Below, piece after piece: positions 19,236 through 30,270 of a stretch of 63,553 nucleotides of DNA. The translations under genes and the position numbers were made by a program. The stretch's first letter is position 1. Each line of letters opens with the position of its first letter. The stretch is from Streptomyces sp. CT34. Its GTDB lineage: Bacteria; Actinomycetota; Actinomycetes; Streptomycetales; Streptomycetaceae. The notes beneath the pieces are model-generated. The model had not been told where the DNA came from, made no database searches, and saw only the letters and a program-made list of their open reading frames with translations. The stretch covers positions 1,529,232 through 1,592,784 of the forward strand of contig NZ_KN708638.1 in assembly GCF_000805335.1 (NCBI RefSeq). The letters are read 5' to 3'.

Positions 19236-19275
19236 CACCGGGCCCCATCCCCGTACCGCGGGATGGGGCCCGGTG
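19236..19275. terminator. Strong bidirectional terminator hairpin
   Basis: 16-bp perfect stem (19236-19251 with 19260-19275) and 8-nt loop CGTACCGC, between the convergent plsC and 5'-nucleotidase genes. Confidence 0.8.
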
Positions 19276-19306
19276 CGTTGTCCGGACCGCCGGCAGGGCG
19301 CGCCGG

Positions 19307-21277
19307 TCAGCAGGGCACCCGGAAGCCGCCGGGGGCGCGCTGGCCCTCGGCGCCGCCGGTCAGCGCCGCCCGCAGGGCCGCTTCGGGCCGCGGGATGTTG
19401 CCGCCGACCACTTCGAGGAGCTGCTGCTCCACGGCGACGATGCCGGTGCGGGCGCCGGGGACGTGTGCGTTCTTGACCGCGACGCGGCTCAGCGGGGCCG
19501 GCGCCAGGTGCCTCTTGGTGCGGATGAAGGCGACGAAGCTCTCGAAGTCGCGGGTGTGCCGGACGGGTTCGGTGAATCCGGTGAAGGCGCTGAAGCCGTC
19601 CTGGTTGATGAGGGTGTAGGAGGGGGCGGCCAGGCGGTAGGTGCGCGCCCGGTCGAGGGCCCTGCCGTCGATGAAGACCTCGGCGGGGTCGATCCGGCGG
19701 CCGACCTTGCCCGCGGCGTCGAAGGTGTAGCGGACGTTGCCGGAGACGGCCAGCGGGGCGAAGGCCAGGCCGCCGCCGTGGGCGGGCGCCCACTGCTCCT
19801 CCAGGGCGTCGTGGATCTGCTGTCCGGTGACGGTGACCGTCATGATCGGGTCGCCGAAGCCGACCGCGTTCCACGCCTGCCCGAAAGTGATGACGCCACC
19901 TGACTCCTCGTCACGTTCCAGGTCGGCCGAGATGATCGCGGAGCCGACGCGCGGGGCGACCGCGATGACGGCGAGCTCGGCGGGGACGTTGCGGTGGGCC
20001 GCGGGGTCGTCCATCGGGCCGTGCGGCTGCCCGCCGGCCCACAGTGCCCAGTCGGCGACGAGGTTGCCCATCGTGGACTCCCCCGCGGCGTTGCGCTGCC
20101 GGGTGAAGGAGGCGGACTGGGTGCCGATCCGGGTGCGGGCGCGCCGGGCGCCGTAGCCCGCCCAGTAGTCGGCGATCGACTTGAGCTCCTTGTCCGGGGC
20201 CACATCGCGGGTGTTGGGGTGGTTGACCGCGGTGGTCAGCGAGCGGATGACCTTGCCGGTACGGCGGTCCAGCCGGAGGTTGATCTCGTTGATGATCTGG
20301 CCGTAGCAGCCGGCCTCGACGAACGGGCGGGGGGCGCCCTTGGGGTCGGGCAGCATCATGGTGAAGGCGCAGTGCCAGTGGCCGGTGACGATGGCGTCGA
20401 TGTCGGCGGAGGCGCGCAGCGCCAGCTCGTAGGCCGGGCCCGACGGGTCGCTGCCGCTGGAGAAGTCGCTGCCGGCCACCGCGCCGTCGTGCATGCTGAG
20501 CACGATCGCGTTGACGCCGCGTGACTTGAGCTCCGCGGCGGCGCGGTTGGCGGTCTCCAACTCGTCCAGGGTGCGCAGGCCAGGCTGGTAGGAGCCGGGG
20601 AAGGACTCGGTGCCGATGGCGGTCAGGTGGATGAAGCCGATCGGCAGTTTGCGGCCGTGGCCGGCGTCCACGTGCACGATGTTGTACGGCGGCAGCACCC
20701 GCTTGCCGGTCTCGTGCCACACCATGTTGGCGCTGTAGTACGGGAAGTCCGCCCCGCGGAAGCGGTGGCCGGTGGAGTCGGTGAAGGAGTCGTCCCGGCC
20801 GGCGACCCGGAACGACGTGCCGCGTTCCATGTGCGACGTCAGAAACGTCGCGGACTTGTCGAATTCGTGGTTGCCGGCCGAGGCGAAGTCCAGGCCCATG
20901 GCGTTGAGGGCCTCGATGGTGGGCTCGTCGGCGAAGGAGGCGGCGTCGAACTCCCAGCCGGAGAAGAGGTCTCCGGGGGCGAAGAAGATGGAGTTGCGAC
21001 GCCCGGCGCGCAGCCGCTCCAGGTGGGCGGCCATGTAGGCGACGCCGCCGACGGTGTAACGCTTGCCGCCGGCGCCGGTGATGACGGAGTTGCCGCCCGG
21101 GGCTCCCTGGAGGTAGCCGTGCAGATCGGTGATGTTGAGGAGCTGGACGTCGACGTACTCGTCGGCGGTGGCCGCGTCACGGGCGTGGCCGGTGGCGTAG
21201 GCGTTGCTGCCGATGGCGCTGGCGGTGGCCATCGCCCCCGCAGCGGTGAAGAAGGACCGTCGTCCGATGTCGCGCAC
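19307..21277 (-). CDS. Secreted 5'-nucleotidase / 2',3'-cyclic phosphodiesterase family protein
   Basis: 656 aa from a GTG start (AGGAG about 10 nt upstream). Tat signal GRRSFFTAAGAMATASAIG at residues 5-23. The N-terminal metallophosphoesterase domain (about 42-370) has metal ligands DLHG (51-54), GNHEFD (135-140), a later MHDG and GHWHC. The C-terminal 5'-nucleotidase domain (about 390-600) contains ESTMGNLVADW and FGDPIMTVTVTGQQI and substrate-stacking aromatics near YTLINQDGFSAF. It is expected to release nucleosides and phosphate from extracellular nucleotides. Together with the nearby GDPD this suggests phosphate scavenging. Confidence 0.92.
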   Translation of the reverse strand: MRDIGRRSFFTAAGAMATASAIGSNAYATGHARDAATADEYVDVQLLNITDLHGYLQGAPGGNSVITGAGGKRYTVGGVAYMAAHLERLRAGRRNSIFFAPGDLFSGWEFDAASFADEPTIEALNAMGLDFASAGNHEFDKSATFLTSHMERGTSFRVAGRDDSFTDSTGHRFRGADFPYYSANMVWHETGKRVLPPYNIVHVDAGHGRKLPIGFIHLTAIGTESFPGSYQPGLRTLDELETANRAAAELKSRGVNAIVLSMHDGAVAGSDFSSGSDPSGPAYELALRASADIDAIVTGHWHCAFTMMLPDPKGAPRPFVEAGCYGQIINEINLRLDRRTGKVIRSLTTAVNHPNTRDVAPDKELKSIADYWAGYGARRARTRIGTQSASFTRQRNAAGESTMGNLVADWALWAGGQPHGPMDDPAAHRNVPAELAVIAVAPRVGSAIISADLERDEESGGVITFGQAWNAVGFGDPIMTVTVTGQQIHDALEEQWAPAHGGGLAFAPLAVSGNVRYTFDAAGKVGRRIDPAEVFIDGRALDRARTYRLAAPSYTLINQDGFSAFTGFTEPVRHTRDFESFVAFIRTKRHLAPAPLSRVAVKNAHVPGARTGIVAVEQQLLEVVGGNIPRPEAALRAALTGGAEGQRAPGGFRVPC

Positions 21278-21404
21278 TCTGCGTCACTCTCCTGAGCGGG
21301 GCCGACCGTTGGGGGGACGACGGGAGAGTCAAACGAGCCGCGCGGGACATCCGGCCACGAGGGCGCATACCGGGTATGAACGGCGGGGGACAGTCGCCCC
21401 CGGG

Positions 21405-21459
21405 GGCGTGTCCCGTGGATCATGGCGGGTGTTCACCGCCGGGTGCCACGGGACACGCC
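21405..21459 (-). terminator. Large hairpin downstream of the MFS gene
   Basis: 14-bp perfect arms GGCGTGTCCCGTGG (21405-21418) and CCACGGGACACGCC (21446-21459), with a 27-nt loop that can fold further (GGCGG/CCGCC). It lies 90 bp past the MFS stop. Confidence 0.6.
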
Positions 21460-21549
21460 TGCGCGGGGCCAGGGGGCCCGGCGCTGTCCCTCGTTCGCCT
21501 GCCGGGTCCGCCCTTACGGGTGTCCGGGCTGCTACGGGAGTTCGGGACG

Positions 21550-23178
21550 CTACGGGAGTTCGGCCGGGCCGCCGGTCGCGGAACCGGATCCGGTCACCGG
21601 CGCGGCGGCGTCCGGCGCGGCCGGCTCCACGGCCGGGCTGTTCGCCAGCTCCTGGCCGCGGAGCAGGAACCACGCGGCCACCGCGGCGCCCAGCAGCACC
21701 ACCGCGCCCACCCCGGCGGCGGTGTCCACGCCGTTGACGAAGGAGTCCTGAGCGGTCTTCAGCAGCGCGGCGCCCTGTTCGGCGGGGAGTTGGCCGGCCG
21801 CCTCGACGGCGCCACCGAGGGACTCGCGGGCGGCGCCGGCGGCGTTCTCGGGCACCCCGGCCGGTGTGCCGAAGCCACGGTAGATGCTGGTGACGATGGA
21901 ACCGAGCAGGGCGATGCCGAGCGCGGCACCGAGTTCGTACGCCGTCTCGGAGACCGCGGACGCGGCGCCCGCCTCCTCCTTCGGGACGCTGGAGAGGATC
22001 ACGTCGGCGGTGACGGTGAACGCGAAGCCCGCGCCGACGCCCACCACGAAGAGGATGAAGCACAGCGCGAGGGTGCCGGTGTCGCCGTGCAGGGTCATGC
22101 ACCCGGCGAGCGAGAGCCCGACGACCGCGAGGCCGCCGGCCACCACGACGCGTACCGTCAGCCGCCGGGCGACCCAGCCCGCGGCCAGGCCGGCGCCCAC
22201 CGCGCCGACCGCGGCCGGGAGTTCGGTGAGCCCGGCGTTCAGCGGCGTGCGCGACTGCACCATCTGCAGGAACTGGGAGAGGAAGAAGACCAGCCCGGAC
22301 AGCCCCAGGATGGTCAGCAGGTCCGCCAGCACCGCGCCGGAGAACCCGCGGTGCTGAAAGAGCTTCATGTTCAGCAGCGGCGATTCCAGGGTGAGCTGGC
22401 GCCGGACGAACACGATCAGCGCGAGGACGCCGAGGACGGCCGCCAGCCCGATGTCCCAGCGGAAGCCGTGGACCGCGGCCTCCTTGATGGCGTAGACCAC
22501 GGCGACGATGCCCACCAGCGACAGCAGGACGCTGGGAACGTCCCACGGCCCGGGATCCGGATTGCGCGACTCCGGGATCGCCCTCGCCCCGACGACGACC
22601 AGCAGCGCCATCACCGGAAGGTTGATCAGGAAGACCGAGCCCCACCAGAAATGACCCAGCAGAAAGCCGCCGAGGACCGGCCCGACGGCGGTACCTGCCG
22701 AGGCCATGGCGCCCCAGATGCCGATCGCCAGGCTGCGTTCCTTGGGGTCGTGGAAGAGGTTGCGGATCAGCGCGAGGGTGGACGGCATCAGCGTGGCGCC
22801 GGCCACCCCCTGGAGGGCGCGGGCGGCGATCATCATCTCCGGGGTGGTGGCGTACGCGGCGACCACCGACAGCGCGCCGAACGCGACCGAGCCGACCAGC
22901 AGCAGCTTCTTCCGGCCGATCCGGTCGCCGAGGCTGCCCATGGACACCAGCAGACCGGCGATGACGAACGAGTAGATGTCGCCGATCCACAGCAACTGGG
23001 TCCCGGACGGCCGCAGATCCTCGCTCAGGAACGGGGTGGCGAGGCCGAGGACGGTGGCGTCGACGCCGACCAGCAGCACCGCGAGGACGAGAACCGAGAG
23101 CGCGAGCCAGCGACCCGGCCGGGGCTGGTCGTCCACATGAGCCGAACCGGCCCGTCTTGACGCTATGGTCTCGCTCAT
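21550..23178 (-). CDS. MFS drug-efflux transporter, DHA2 (14-TMS, SmvA/QacA type)
   Basis: 542 aa with about 14 hydrophobic helices. Motif A GDRIGRKKLLL after TM2, the DHA2-type LGLATPFLSEDLRPSGTQLLWIGDIYSF, antiporter motif C-like GPVLGGFLLG in TM5, and a disordered Ala/Pro/Gly C-terminus. The ATG overlaps the TGA of the upstream tetR gene (ATGA), so the two are translationally coupled. Proton-driven export of cationic or amphipathic drugs is inferred from the family. The stop-codon region (GCTACGGGAGTTCGG) is duplicated just downstream with a 19-bp period. Confidence 0.92.
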   Translation of the reverse strand: MSETIASRRAGSAHVDDQPRPGRWLALSVLVLAVLLVGVDATVLGLATPFLSEDLRPSGTQLLWIGDIYSFVIAGLLVSMGSLGDRIGRKKLLLVGSVAFGALSVVAAYATTPEMMIAARALQGVAGATLMPSTLALIRNLFHDPKERSLAIGIWGAMASAGTAVGPVLGGFLLGHFWWGSVFLINLPVMALLVVVGARAIPESRNPDPGPWDVPSVLLSLVGIVAVVYAIKEAAVHGFRWDIGLAAVLGVLALIVFVRRQLTLESPLLNMKLFQHRGFSGAVLADLLTILGLSGLVFFLSQFLQMVQSRTPLNAGLTELPAAVGAVGAGLAAGWVARRLTVRVVVAGGLAVVGLSLAGCMTLHGDTGTLALCFILFVVGVGAGFAFTVTADVILSSVPKEEAGAASAVSETAYELGAALGIALLGSIVTSIYRGFGTPAGVPENAAGAARESLGGAVEAAGQLPAEQGAALLKTAQDSFVNGVDTAAGVGAVVLLGAAVAAWFLLRGQELANSPAVEPAAPDAAAPVTGSGSATGGPAELP

Positions 23179-23726
23179 TTCTCCATGCTCCGTCGGATGC
23201 CGCCGAGCAGCAGCCCGGCGATCGAGTGGTTGAGGTCGTTGCGGGCGACGCGTCCTTCGTGCACCGCCCAGGCGCCCGCCCCGATGAGTCCGTAGAACGC
23301 CTCGGTCAGCCAGGCCGAGCTCAGATCGATGCGGAAGTCGCCCTCTTCCTGGCCGCGGCGGAACAGCTCGGTGATCCGCGCATCGAGGCGGGCCCAGCCG
23401 GCGTTGATCTCGCCGCCCTCGAAGAGCTGGTTCTCGGTGAAGAGGAAGGCGAGGACGCCGGCGACCGGTTCGGTGGTGCGAATCAGCCGGCGCAGCGCCT
23501 GGGCGGCGTCCCCCTCGTCGAGCCCGGCGGCGTCCATCGCCTGCGCCAGCTGCTCGATCCCGTGCTCCTCCAGGGCCCGGATCAGCGCGTCCCGGCCCGC
23601 GAAGTGCCGGTGCAGGGTCGCCCGGCTGATGCCCGCGGCGCGGGCGATCTCGTCCATCGATGCCGTCGACCGGCGGGTGAGCAGCGCGGCGGCTTCCTTG
23701 AGTACATGTTCACGATCCACGGCCAT
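23175..23726 (-). CDS. TetR-family repressor of the adjacent efflux pump
   Basis: 183 aa from the ATG at 23726. N-terminal TetR HTH (residues about 5-48): VLKEAAALLTRRSTASMDEIARAAGISRATLHRHF, with recognition helix SRATLHRHF. The C-terminal ligand domain is helical and diverse. The ribosome binding site is weak. It is translationally coupled to the MFS gene. A 20-bp palindrome directly upstream and a third half-site overlapping the start codon indicate autoregulation. The inducer is unknown; the pump's substrate is the usual guess. Confidence 0.9.
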   Translation of the reverse strand: MAVDREHVLKEAAALLTRRSTASMDEIARAAGISRATLHRHFAGRDALIRALEEHGIEQLAQAMDAAGLDEGDAAQALRRLIRTTEPVAGVLAFLFTENQLFEGGEINAGWARLDARITELFRRGQEEGDFRIDLSSAWLTEAFYGLIGAGAWAVHEGRVARNDLNHSIAGLLLGGIRRSMEK

Positions 23727-23744
23727 GAGACACAGGATAACCGA

Positions 23745-23764
23745 ATGAGACGTGAATGTCTCAT
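23745..23764. promoter_or_regulatory. Probable TetR operator
   Basis: Perfect inverted repeat ATGAGAC (23745-23751), spacer GTGAAT, GTCTCAT (23758-23764). A third ATGAGAC half-site at 23725-23731 overlaps the tetR start codon, 20 bp from the first. Position and architecture fit an autoregulated tetR-efflux operon. Confidence 0.7.
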
Positions 23765-23796
23765 CCTTACGACAGCGCGGACCGCCGGGGCACGGA

Positions 23797-23840
23797 TACG
23801 GCCGAGGCCCCCACCCGGTCGGATGGGGGCCTCGGCCGTA
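23797..23840 (-). terminator. argH terminator
   Basis: 17-bp perfect stem (23797-23813 with 23824-23840), 10-nt loop, ending 20 bp from the argH stop. It probably also insulates the divergent tetR promoter. Confidence 0.82.
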
Positions 23841-23859
23841 CTTTCCCGTCGGACGCCGG

Positions 23860-25302
<1,443 letters not shown>

Positions 25303-25321
25303 TCAAGGCTGTGGATGTGCC

Positions 25322-25350
25322 GCCGCCTCCCCGCGGGGCGGGGAGGCGGC
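25322..25350 (-). terminator. Hairpin between argG and argH
   Basis: 12-bp perfect stem GCCGCCTCCCCG / CGGGGAGGCGGC with loop CGGGG. Either the argG terminator or an attenuating site that lowers readthrough into argH. Confidence 0.6.
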
Positions 25351-25424
25351 CGTGGTACGAAAAGTAACGAGCCGGGTCCGGGCTCGGCCACGCCGGTCCC
25401 GTGGGGGTCCGCCCGCCGGATCCG

Positions 25425-26627
25425 TCAGGCCCCGCCTGCCAGATCACGCCGTGCGGCGATCTTGCTCGACATGCCGAAGAGCTCGATGAAGCCCTTGGAC
25501 AGCGACTGGTCGAAGGTGTCGCCGGTGTCGTAGGTCGCCAGGTTGAAGTCGTACAGCGACCGGTCGGACCGGCGGCCGGTGACGACCGCGCGGCCACCGT
25601 GCAGGGTCATCCGGATGTCGCCGGACACGGCCTCGTTGGCCTCGTTGACGAAGCCGTCCAGGGCCCGCTTGAGCGGCGAGAACCACAGGCCGTCGTAGAC
25701 CAGCTCGCCCCAGCGCTGCTCGACCTGCCGCTTGTAGCGGGCCAGTTCGCGCTCCACGGTGACGTTCTCCAGCTCCTGGTGCGCGGTGATCAGGGCGATC
25801 GCACCCGGCGCCTCGTACACCTCGCGGGACTTGATGCCGACCAGCCGGTCCTCGACCAGGTCGATCCGGCCGATGCCCTGGACGCCGGCCCGCTCGTTGA
25901 GCTCCTGGATCGCCTGGAGGACGCTGACCGGCCTGCCGTCGACGGCGACCGGGACACCGGACGCGAAGGTGATGACGACCTCGTCGGCCTCGCGCGGGGT
26001 GGCCGGGTTGTGGGTGTACTCGTAGACGTCCTCGATCGGCGCGTTCCAGATGTCCTCCAGGAAGCCGGTCTCCACGGCCCGCCCGAAGACGTTCTGGTCG
26101 ATCGAGTACGGCGACTTCTTGGTGGTCGCGATCGGCAGGTTCTTCTCCTCGCAGAACGCGATCGCCCGGTCCCGGGTCATCGCGTAGTCGCGGACCGGCG
26201 CGATGCACCTCAGGTCCGGGGCGAGGGAGGAGATCCCCGCCTCGAAGCGCACCTGGTCGTTCCCCTTGCCGGTGCAGCCGTGGGCGACGGTCGTCGCGCC
26301 GTGCTTGCGCGCGGCGGCGACCAGGTGCTTGACGATGGCCGGCCGGGAGAGCGCGGAGACCAGCGGATAGCGGTCCATGTAGAGGGCGTTGGCCTTGATC
26401 GCCGGGAGGCAGTACTCATCGGCGAACTCGTCCTTGGCGTCCGCGACCTCGGCCTCCACCGCACCGCAGGCGAGTGCGCGCTTGCGGATGACGTCCAGGT
26501 CCTCGCCGCCCTGGCCGACGTCCACGGCAACGGCGATGACCTCGGCGCCCGTCTCCTCGGCGATCCAGCCGATGCAGACAGAGGTGTCCAAGCCGCCTGA
26601 GTAGGCGAGTACGACGCGCTCGGTCAC
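25425..26627 (-). CDS. argG: Argininosuccinate synthase
   Basis: 400 aa from the GTG at 26627 ([16 protein letters not shown]), which has AAGGAG 6 nt upstream. The N-type ATP pyrophosphatase P-loop SGGLDTS is at residues 10-16. Further motifs are [13 protein letters not shown] (citrulline/aspartate site) and [12 protein letters not shown]. It ligates citrulline and aspartate with ATP hydrolysis to AMP. The 5' region carries an ARG-box-like palindrome about 30 bp upstream, so ArgR repression is likely. Confidence 0.97.
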   Translation of the reverse strand: MTERVVLAYSGGLDTSVCIGWIAEETGAEVIAVAVDVGQGGEDLDVIRKRALACGAVEAEVADAKDEFADEYCLPAIKANALYMDRYPLVSALSRPAIVKHLVAAARKHGATTVAHGCTGKGNDQVRFEAGISSLAPDLRCIAPVRDYAMTRDRAIAFCEEKNLPIATTKKSPYSIDQNVFGRAVETGFLEDIWNAPIEDVYEYTHNPATPREADEVVITFASGVPVAVDGRPVSVLQAIQELNERAGVQGIGRIDLVEDRLVGIKSREVYEAPGAIALITAHQELENVTVERELARYKRQVEQRWGELVYDGLWFSPLKRALDGFVNEANEAVSGDIRMTLHGGRAVVTGRRSDRSLYDFNLATYDTGDTFDQSLSKGFIELFGMSSKIAARRDLAGGA

Positions 26628-26655
26628 GGGCTTCTCCTTACGGTGCATGCGCTGG

Positions 26656-26673
26656 TAGGCATAAGTATGCACT
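26656..26673 (-). promoter_or_regulatory. ARG box (ArgR operator) upstream of argG
   Basis: On the minus strand AGTGCATACTTATGCCTA: half-sites TGCAT and ATGCC around an AT-rich ACTT centre, close to the 18-bp ArgR/AhrC operator pattern. It lies 29 bp before the argG start, and argR is in the same cluster. Confidence 0.6.
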
Positions 26674-26948
26674 CCACCGTATGTTTCGTCAATGACCGGG
26701 GAAACGTGCAGGCCGGCAGGGCACCATCGGCCCGGCACGGCCGAGGGAGAGGCCCTTGATCGCGGTCAGCGGCGTCAGCGGCCCGTCCGCCGACTCCGGC
26801 AGGCCGCACACCCGCCGCACCCGGATGTCATCGACGGTTGACACACCACCCTTACGGGCCTCAGCCGACATGACCGTCGAAACACGGCCCCCGGGCCCCG
26901 CGGAGAGGTCGCTGGACACCGCTCGTCCTCCCCGGCGGGGACCCCGCT
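26674..26948. other. Gap between the argG operator and the tRNA-Pro promoter
   Basis: About 275 bp without a supportable gene. A TTGACA hexamer at 26838-26843 has no clear -10 partner. Short open frames on both strands show no family signal. Confidence 0.35.
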
Positions 26949-26978
26949 TTGGATTCATGGGCCGGGACAGGGTAGTTT
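26949..26978 (+). promoter_or_regulatory. Probable promoter of tRNA-Pro
   Basis: TTGGAT (26949-26954) and TAGTTT (26973-26978) with an 18-bp spacer, followed by a T/C-rich stretch, about 45 bp before the tRNA. The fit to the vegetative sigma pattern is moderate. Confidence 0.4.
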
Positions 26979-27023
26979 TTCTTCTGCACGCCCGGCCGGG
27001 AACACTCCGGCCGGTTCGAGCAC

Positions 27024-27097
<74 letters not shown>

Positions 27098-27115
27098 CGG
27101 TGTTGTTGCAGGTCG

Positions 27116-27148
27116 AAGGCCGTTCCCGAGTATCGGGAACGGCCTTTT
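27116..27148 (+). terminator. Intrinsic terminator of tRNA-Pro
   Basis: 13-bp stem AAGGCCGTTCCCG / CGGGAACGGCCTT with loop AGTAT and a short T run (TTTT) at its 3' edge, starting 19 nt after the tRNA. Confidence 0.85.
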
Positions 27149-27200
27149 CCCGTGCCGCGCGGCCGGCTTTCGCCGGAGGGCCTCAGCGCACGCCCGGACG

Positions 27201-28358
27201 TCACGGCAGTTTGCCGATCTCGTCGCGGACCCGGTCCATGACCTTGGCCGGGAGGGTCGCGTAACCCTGGAAGGTCAGGTTCTCCTGGCCCTTCTGGCTG
27301 GCCATGTACGCCAGGAACGCCTTGGTGGCGGGCCAGGTCGCGGGCTTGTTGCCCTTGTCGCAGACGATCTCGTAGGTGACCACGTCGATGGGGTAGGCGC
27401 CGGCGGCCTTGGTCGCGTAGTCGAGGTCGACGAGCACATCGCCGCCGCTGCCGGTGGTCCGGGCGCCGGCGATCGCCCGGGACGCCGCGATCACGTTGGG
27501 GTCGGCCGGGGTGGGCGCTCCGGTGTCGACCGAGACCGTGCGGATCATGCGGTCGACCGCGTACGGCAGCTCGACATAGCCGATCGCCCCCTCGGTCTTC
27601 TGGACCTGGGTGGCGAGGTCCGCGGACCCCTTGGCGGACTTGCCGCCCTTGCCCGTCCAGTCCTTGCTGTGCGCGGTCGGCCAGGCGTCCGGGGCGGCGG
27701 CGTGCAGATACGCGGTGAAGTTGTCCGTCGTTCCGGAGGAGTCGGAGCGGTGGATCGGCTGGATCGGCGTCGCCGGCAGTTTGGCGTCCTTGTTGCGCTG
27801 GGTGATCGCCGGATCGTTCCAGGTCGTGATCCGGCCGTTGAAGATCTTGGCGAGGGTGGCGGCGTCCAGGACCAGCCGGTCGACTCCGGGGACATTGAAG
27901 CCGACCGCGACCGGTCCGCCGACCATCGGGAGGTGGATCGCCCGGCCGCCGTCGGCGCAGACCTTCTTGGACCGGGCGACCTGGTCGGCGGTCAGCGGGG
28001 AGTCCGACCCCGCGAAGGCGGTCTTGCCGGCCAGGAACTCCTCCTGGCCGGCGCCGGAGCCGTTACCGGTGTAGTCGATCTTGGTGTCCGCGCAGGCGTG
28101 CGTGTAGTTCTTGATCCAGAACTTCATGGCGTACTGCTGCGCCGTCGAGCCGGAGGCCAGCAGTCCGGCCGCCTTGCCGCAGGCGATGCCGTTCGCGCCG
28201 GCACTGGCGGTGGCCGCTTTGCTCGTACTGGGCGACGAGCCGGCGGGGTGGGAGCCGCCGTTCGAGCCGCAGGCGGTCAGCGCCAGGGCGCCGGAGACGA
28301 CCGCCACCCCGGCCGCCTTGGTGTACGGCCGGCCCTTCCGCCGGAGCTGGAGTTTCAC
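27201..28358 (-). CDS. pstS: PstS-like phosphate-binding lipoprotein, solo
   Basis: 385 aa from a GTG with AAGGAG 9 nt upstream. Lipoprotein signal ending LTAC (Cys30), a Ser/Thr/Ala linker, then a PstS domain: GSTAQQYAMKFWI, YTGNGSGAGQEEFLAG, FAGSDSPLT and HRSDSSGTTDNFTAYL, the last being the phosphate-binding RSDxSGT loop. No pstCAB genes are nearby, so it may serve a transporter encoded elsewhere or act as a stand-alone phosphate scavenger. It sits between tRNA-Pro and argR and is oriented with the arg genes. A TATAGT -10-like box lies upstream at 28420-28425 on the minus strand. Confidence 0.88.
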   Translation of the reverse strand: MKLQLRRKGRPYTKAAGVAVVSGALALTACGSNGGSHPAGSSPSTSKAATASAGANGIACGKAAGLLASGSTAQQYAMKFWIKNYTHACADTKIDYTGNGSGAGQEEFLAGKTAFAGSDSPLTADQVARSKKVCADGGRAIHLPMVGGPVAVGFNVPGVDRLVLDAATLAKIFNGRITTWNDPAITQRNKDAKLPATPIQPIHRSDSSGTTDNFTAYLHAAAPDAWPTAHSKDWTGKGGKSAKGSADLATQVQKTEGAIGYVELPYAVDRMIRTVSVDTGAPTPADPNVIAASRAIAGARTTGSGGDVLVDLDYATKAAGAYPIDVVTYEIVCDKGNKPATWPATKAFLAYMASQKGQENLTFQGYATLPAKVMDRVRDEIGKLP

Positions 28359-28475
28359 GCGCAGGTGCTCCTTCCCGCGGACCGGGCTCGGCCGACGCGG
28401 CAGAGGGTAGTGAGACCTCCGTCACTATATGCAGATGAATCGGAACTATGGGTGATTTCCGGCGGGACGGGTGCG

Positions 28476-29018
28476 TCAGTGCTCCTTCTGCGCCAGGCGC
28501 AGCAGATGGTCCGCCAGTTGCTGGCCGCCCGCCGGGTCGCGGCTGATGAGCATCAGGGTGTCGTCACCGGCGATGGTGCCGAGGATGTCGTGGAGTTCGG
28601 CCTGGTCGATGGCGGACGCCAGGAACTGGGCGGCGCCCGGTGGGGTGCGCAGGACGACGAGGTTGGCGGACGCCTCGGCGGAGATGAGGAGTTCGCCGGA
28701 GAGGCGGCGCATCCGCTCCTCCTTGGCGGACTCGCCCAGGGGCGCCCGGGGCTTGCGGTCGCCGCCCTCGCTGGGCACCGCGTAGATCAGCTCGCCGCCG
28801 GTGTTGCGGATCTTCACCGCGCCCAGTTCGTCCAGGTCCCGCGAGAGCGTCGCCTGGGTGACGGAGAGCCCGTCGTCGGCGAGCAGCCTCGCGAGCTGGC
28901 TCTGGGAGCGCACCGGCTGCCGGTTGAGGATGTCCACGATCCGGCGGTGGCGGGCGGTGCGGGTCTGCGGTACGGCCTGGCCGCCGTTGTGCGACTCGTT
29001 GTCCTGCGGCACGGTCAT
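28476..29018 (-). CDS. argR: Arginine repressor
   Basis: 180 aa. The N-terminal winged-helix domain (about residues 17-85) includes [24 protein letters not shown] and the ArgR signature [18 protein letters not shown]. The C-terminal arginine-binding/hexamerisation domain includes [32 protein letters not shown], with the GTIAGDDT arginine-contact motif. It represses arg genes by binding ARG boxes, which are visible upstream of argC and argG. It starts 7 nt after the argD stop as the last gene of argCJBDR. Confidence 0.96.
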   Translation of the reverse strand: MTVPQDNESHNGGQAVPQTRTARHRRIVDILNRQPVRSQSQLARLLADDGLSVTQATLSRDLDELGAVKIRNTGGELIYAVPSEGGDRKPRAPLGESAKEERMRRLSGELLISAEASANLVVLRTPPGAAQFLASAIDQAELHDILGTIAGDDTLMLISRDPAGGQQLADHLLRLAQKEH

Positions 29019-29025
29019 CGTTGCG

Positions 29026-30270
29026 TCAGTCTCCGGATCGTCGGTCCCCGTCGGCCGCTTGGCGGGCCGTGTTGAGGACGCCGGGAAGCTTCCGGAGGAA
29101 CCTGTCCGCCTCCTCGTCCGAGACGATCAGCGGCGGGGCGAGCCGGATGACGTCCGGCGCGACCGCGTTCACCAGAAGGCCCGCGTCCTGAGCCGCCTGC
29201 TGCACCCGCGGTGCGAGGGGCTCGGTCAAGACGATACCCAGGAGCAGACCGGCCCCGCGGACCTGGCTGACCAATGGGTGCGCCAGCGCCTCGGTCCCGG
29301 CGCGCAGCCGCTCGCCGACCCGCTTGACGTGATCGAGGATGCCGTCCGCCTCGATGGTGTCCAGGACGGCGAGGGCGCCGGCGCAGACGACCGGGTTGCC
29401 GCTGAAGGTCGAACCGTGCAGGCCCGGGGTGAGGAGGTCGGCGGCGGGGCCGAAGGCGAGCGTGGCGCCGATGGGCAGTCCGCCGCCCAGGCCCTTGGCG
29501 AGGGTGATGACATCCGCTTCGACCCCCTGGGCCTGGGATTCCAGCCAGTGCCCGGTCCGGCCGATGCCGGTCTGGATCTCGTCGAGGACGAGCAGGGTCC
29601 CGGTCGCCGCGGTGATCTCGCGGGCCGCCCGGAGGTAGCCGGGCGGCGGGACGACCACGCCGTTCTCGCCCTGGACGGGCTCCAGGATGACGAGGGCGGT
29701 GTCGGTGGTGACGGCGGCGCGCAGCGCCTCGGCGTCCCCGTACGGCACGTGGTCGACCTCGCCGGGCAGCGGGGCGAACGGGCCCTGCTTGGCGGGCTGT
29801 CCGGTGAGCGCGAGGGCACCCATGGTCCGGCCGTGGAAGCCGCCGACCGTGGAGACCATGTGGGTCCGGCCGGTCAGCCGGCCGATCTTGAAGGCGGCCT
29901 CATTGGCCTCGGCGCCGGAGTTGGAGAAGTAGACCCGGCCCGGGCGCCCGGCGAGCCCGAGCAGCCGCTCGGCGAGGGCCACGGTGGGCTCGCTGACGAA
30001 GAAGTTCGAGACATGGCCGAGGGTGGCGATCTGGTCGGAGACGGCGCGGACCACCGCGGGGTGGGCGTGGCCGAGCGCGTTGACCGCGATACCGCCGAGG
30101 AAGTCGAGGTACTCCGTGCCGTCGGCGTCCCACACCGCGACACCCTCGCCGCGGACGAGCGGCAGGCGCGGGGTGCCGAAGTTGTGCATCATGGCGCCCT
30201 GCCAGCGGTGCGTGAGCCCTTCGTTGGTCACCGTTCCCCGCCCGCCCCGGTGTGCTGCCGACCCGCTCAT
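29026..30270 (-). CDS. argD: Acetylornithine aminotransferase
   Basis: 414 aa, class-III PLP aminotransferase. Motifs: [61 protein letters not shown] and the PLP lysine in [14 protein letters not shown] near residue 257. It converts N-acetylglutamate semialdehyde to N2-acetylornithine using glutamate. The start overlaps the argB stop (ATGA), giving translational coupling. The usual family length is about 390-410, so the extra 10 or so N-terminal residues ([13 protein letters not shown]) may be untranslated if a later GTG ([10 protein letters not shown]) is used. Confidence 0.96.
   Translation of the reverse strand: MSGSAAHRGGRGTVTNEGLTHRWQGAMMHNFGTPRLPLVRGEGVAVWDADGTEYLDFLGGIAVNALGHAHPAVVRAVSDQIATLGHVSNFFVSEPTVALAERLLGLAGRPGRVYFSNSGAEANEAAFKIGRLTGRTHMVSTVGGFHGRTMGALALTGQPAKQGPFAPLPGEVDHVPYGDAEALRAAVTTDTALVILEPVQGENGVVVPPPGYLRAAREITAATGTLLVLDEIQTGIGRTGHWLESQAQGVEADVITLAKGLGGGLPIGATLAFGPAADLLTPGLHGSTFSGNPVVCAGALAVLDTIEADGILDHVKRVGERLRAGTEALAHPLVSQVRGAGLLLGIVLTEPLAPRVQQAAQDAGLLVNAVAPDVIRLAPPLIVSDEEADRFLRKLPGVLNTARQAADGDRRSGD

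Noticed and set aside
28359..28475. PHO box upstream of the PstS-like gene
   Set aside because: One ATTCATCTGC-like unit (complement of 28427-28436) but no second 11-bp direct repeat, so the pattern is incomplete.
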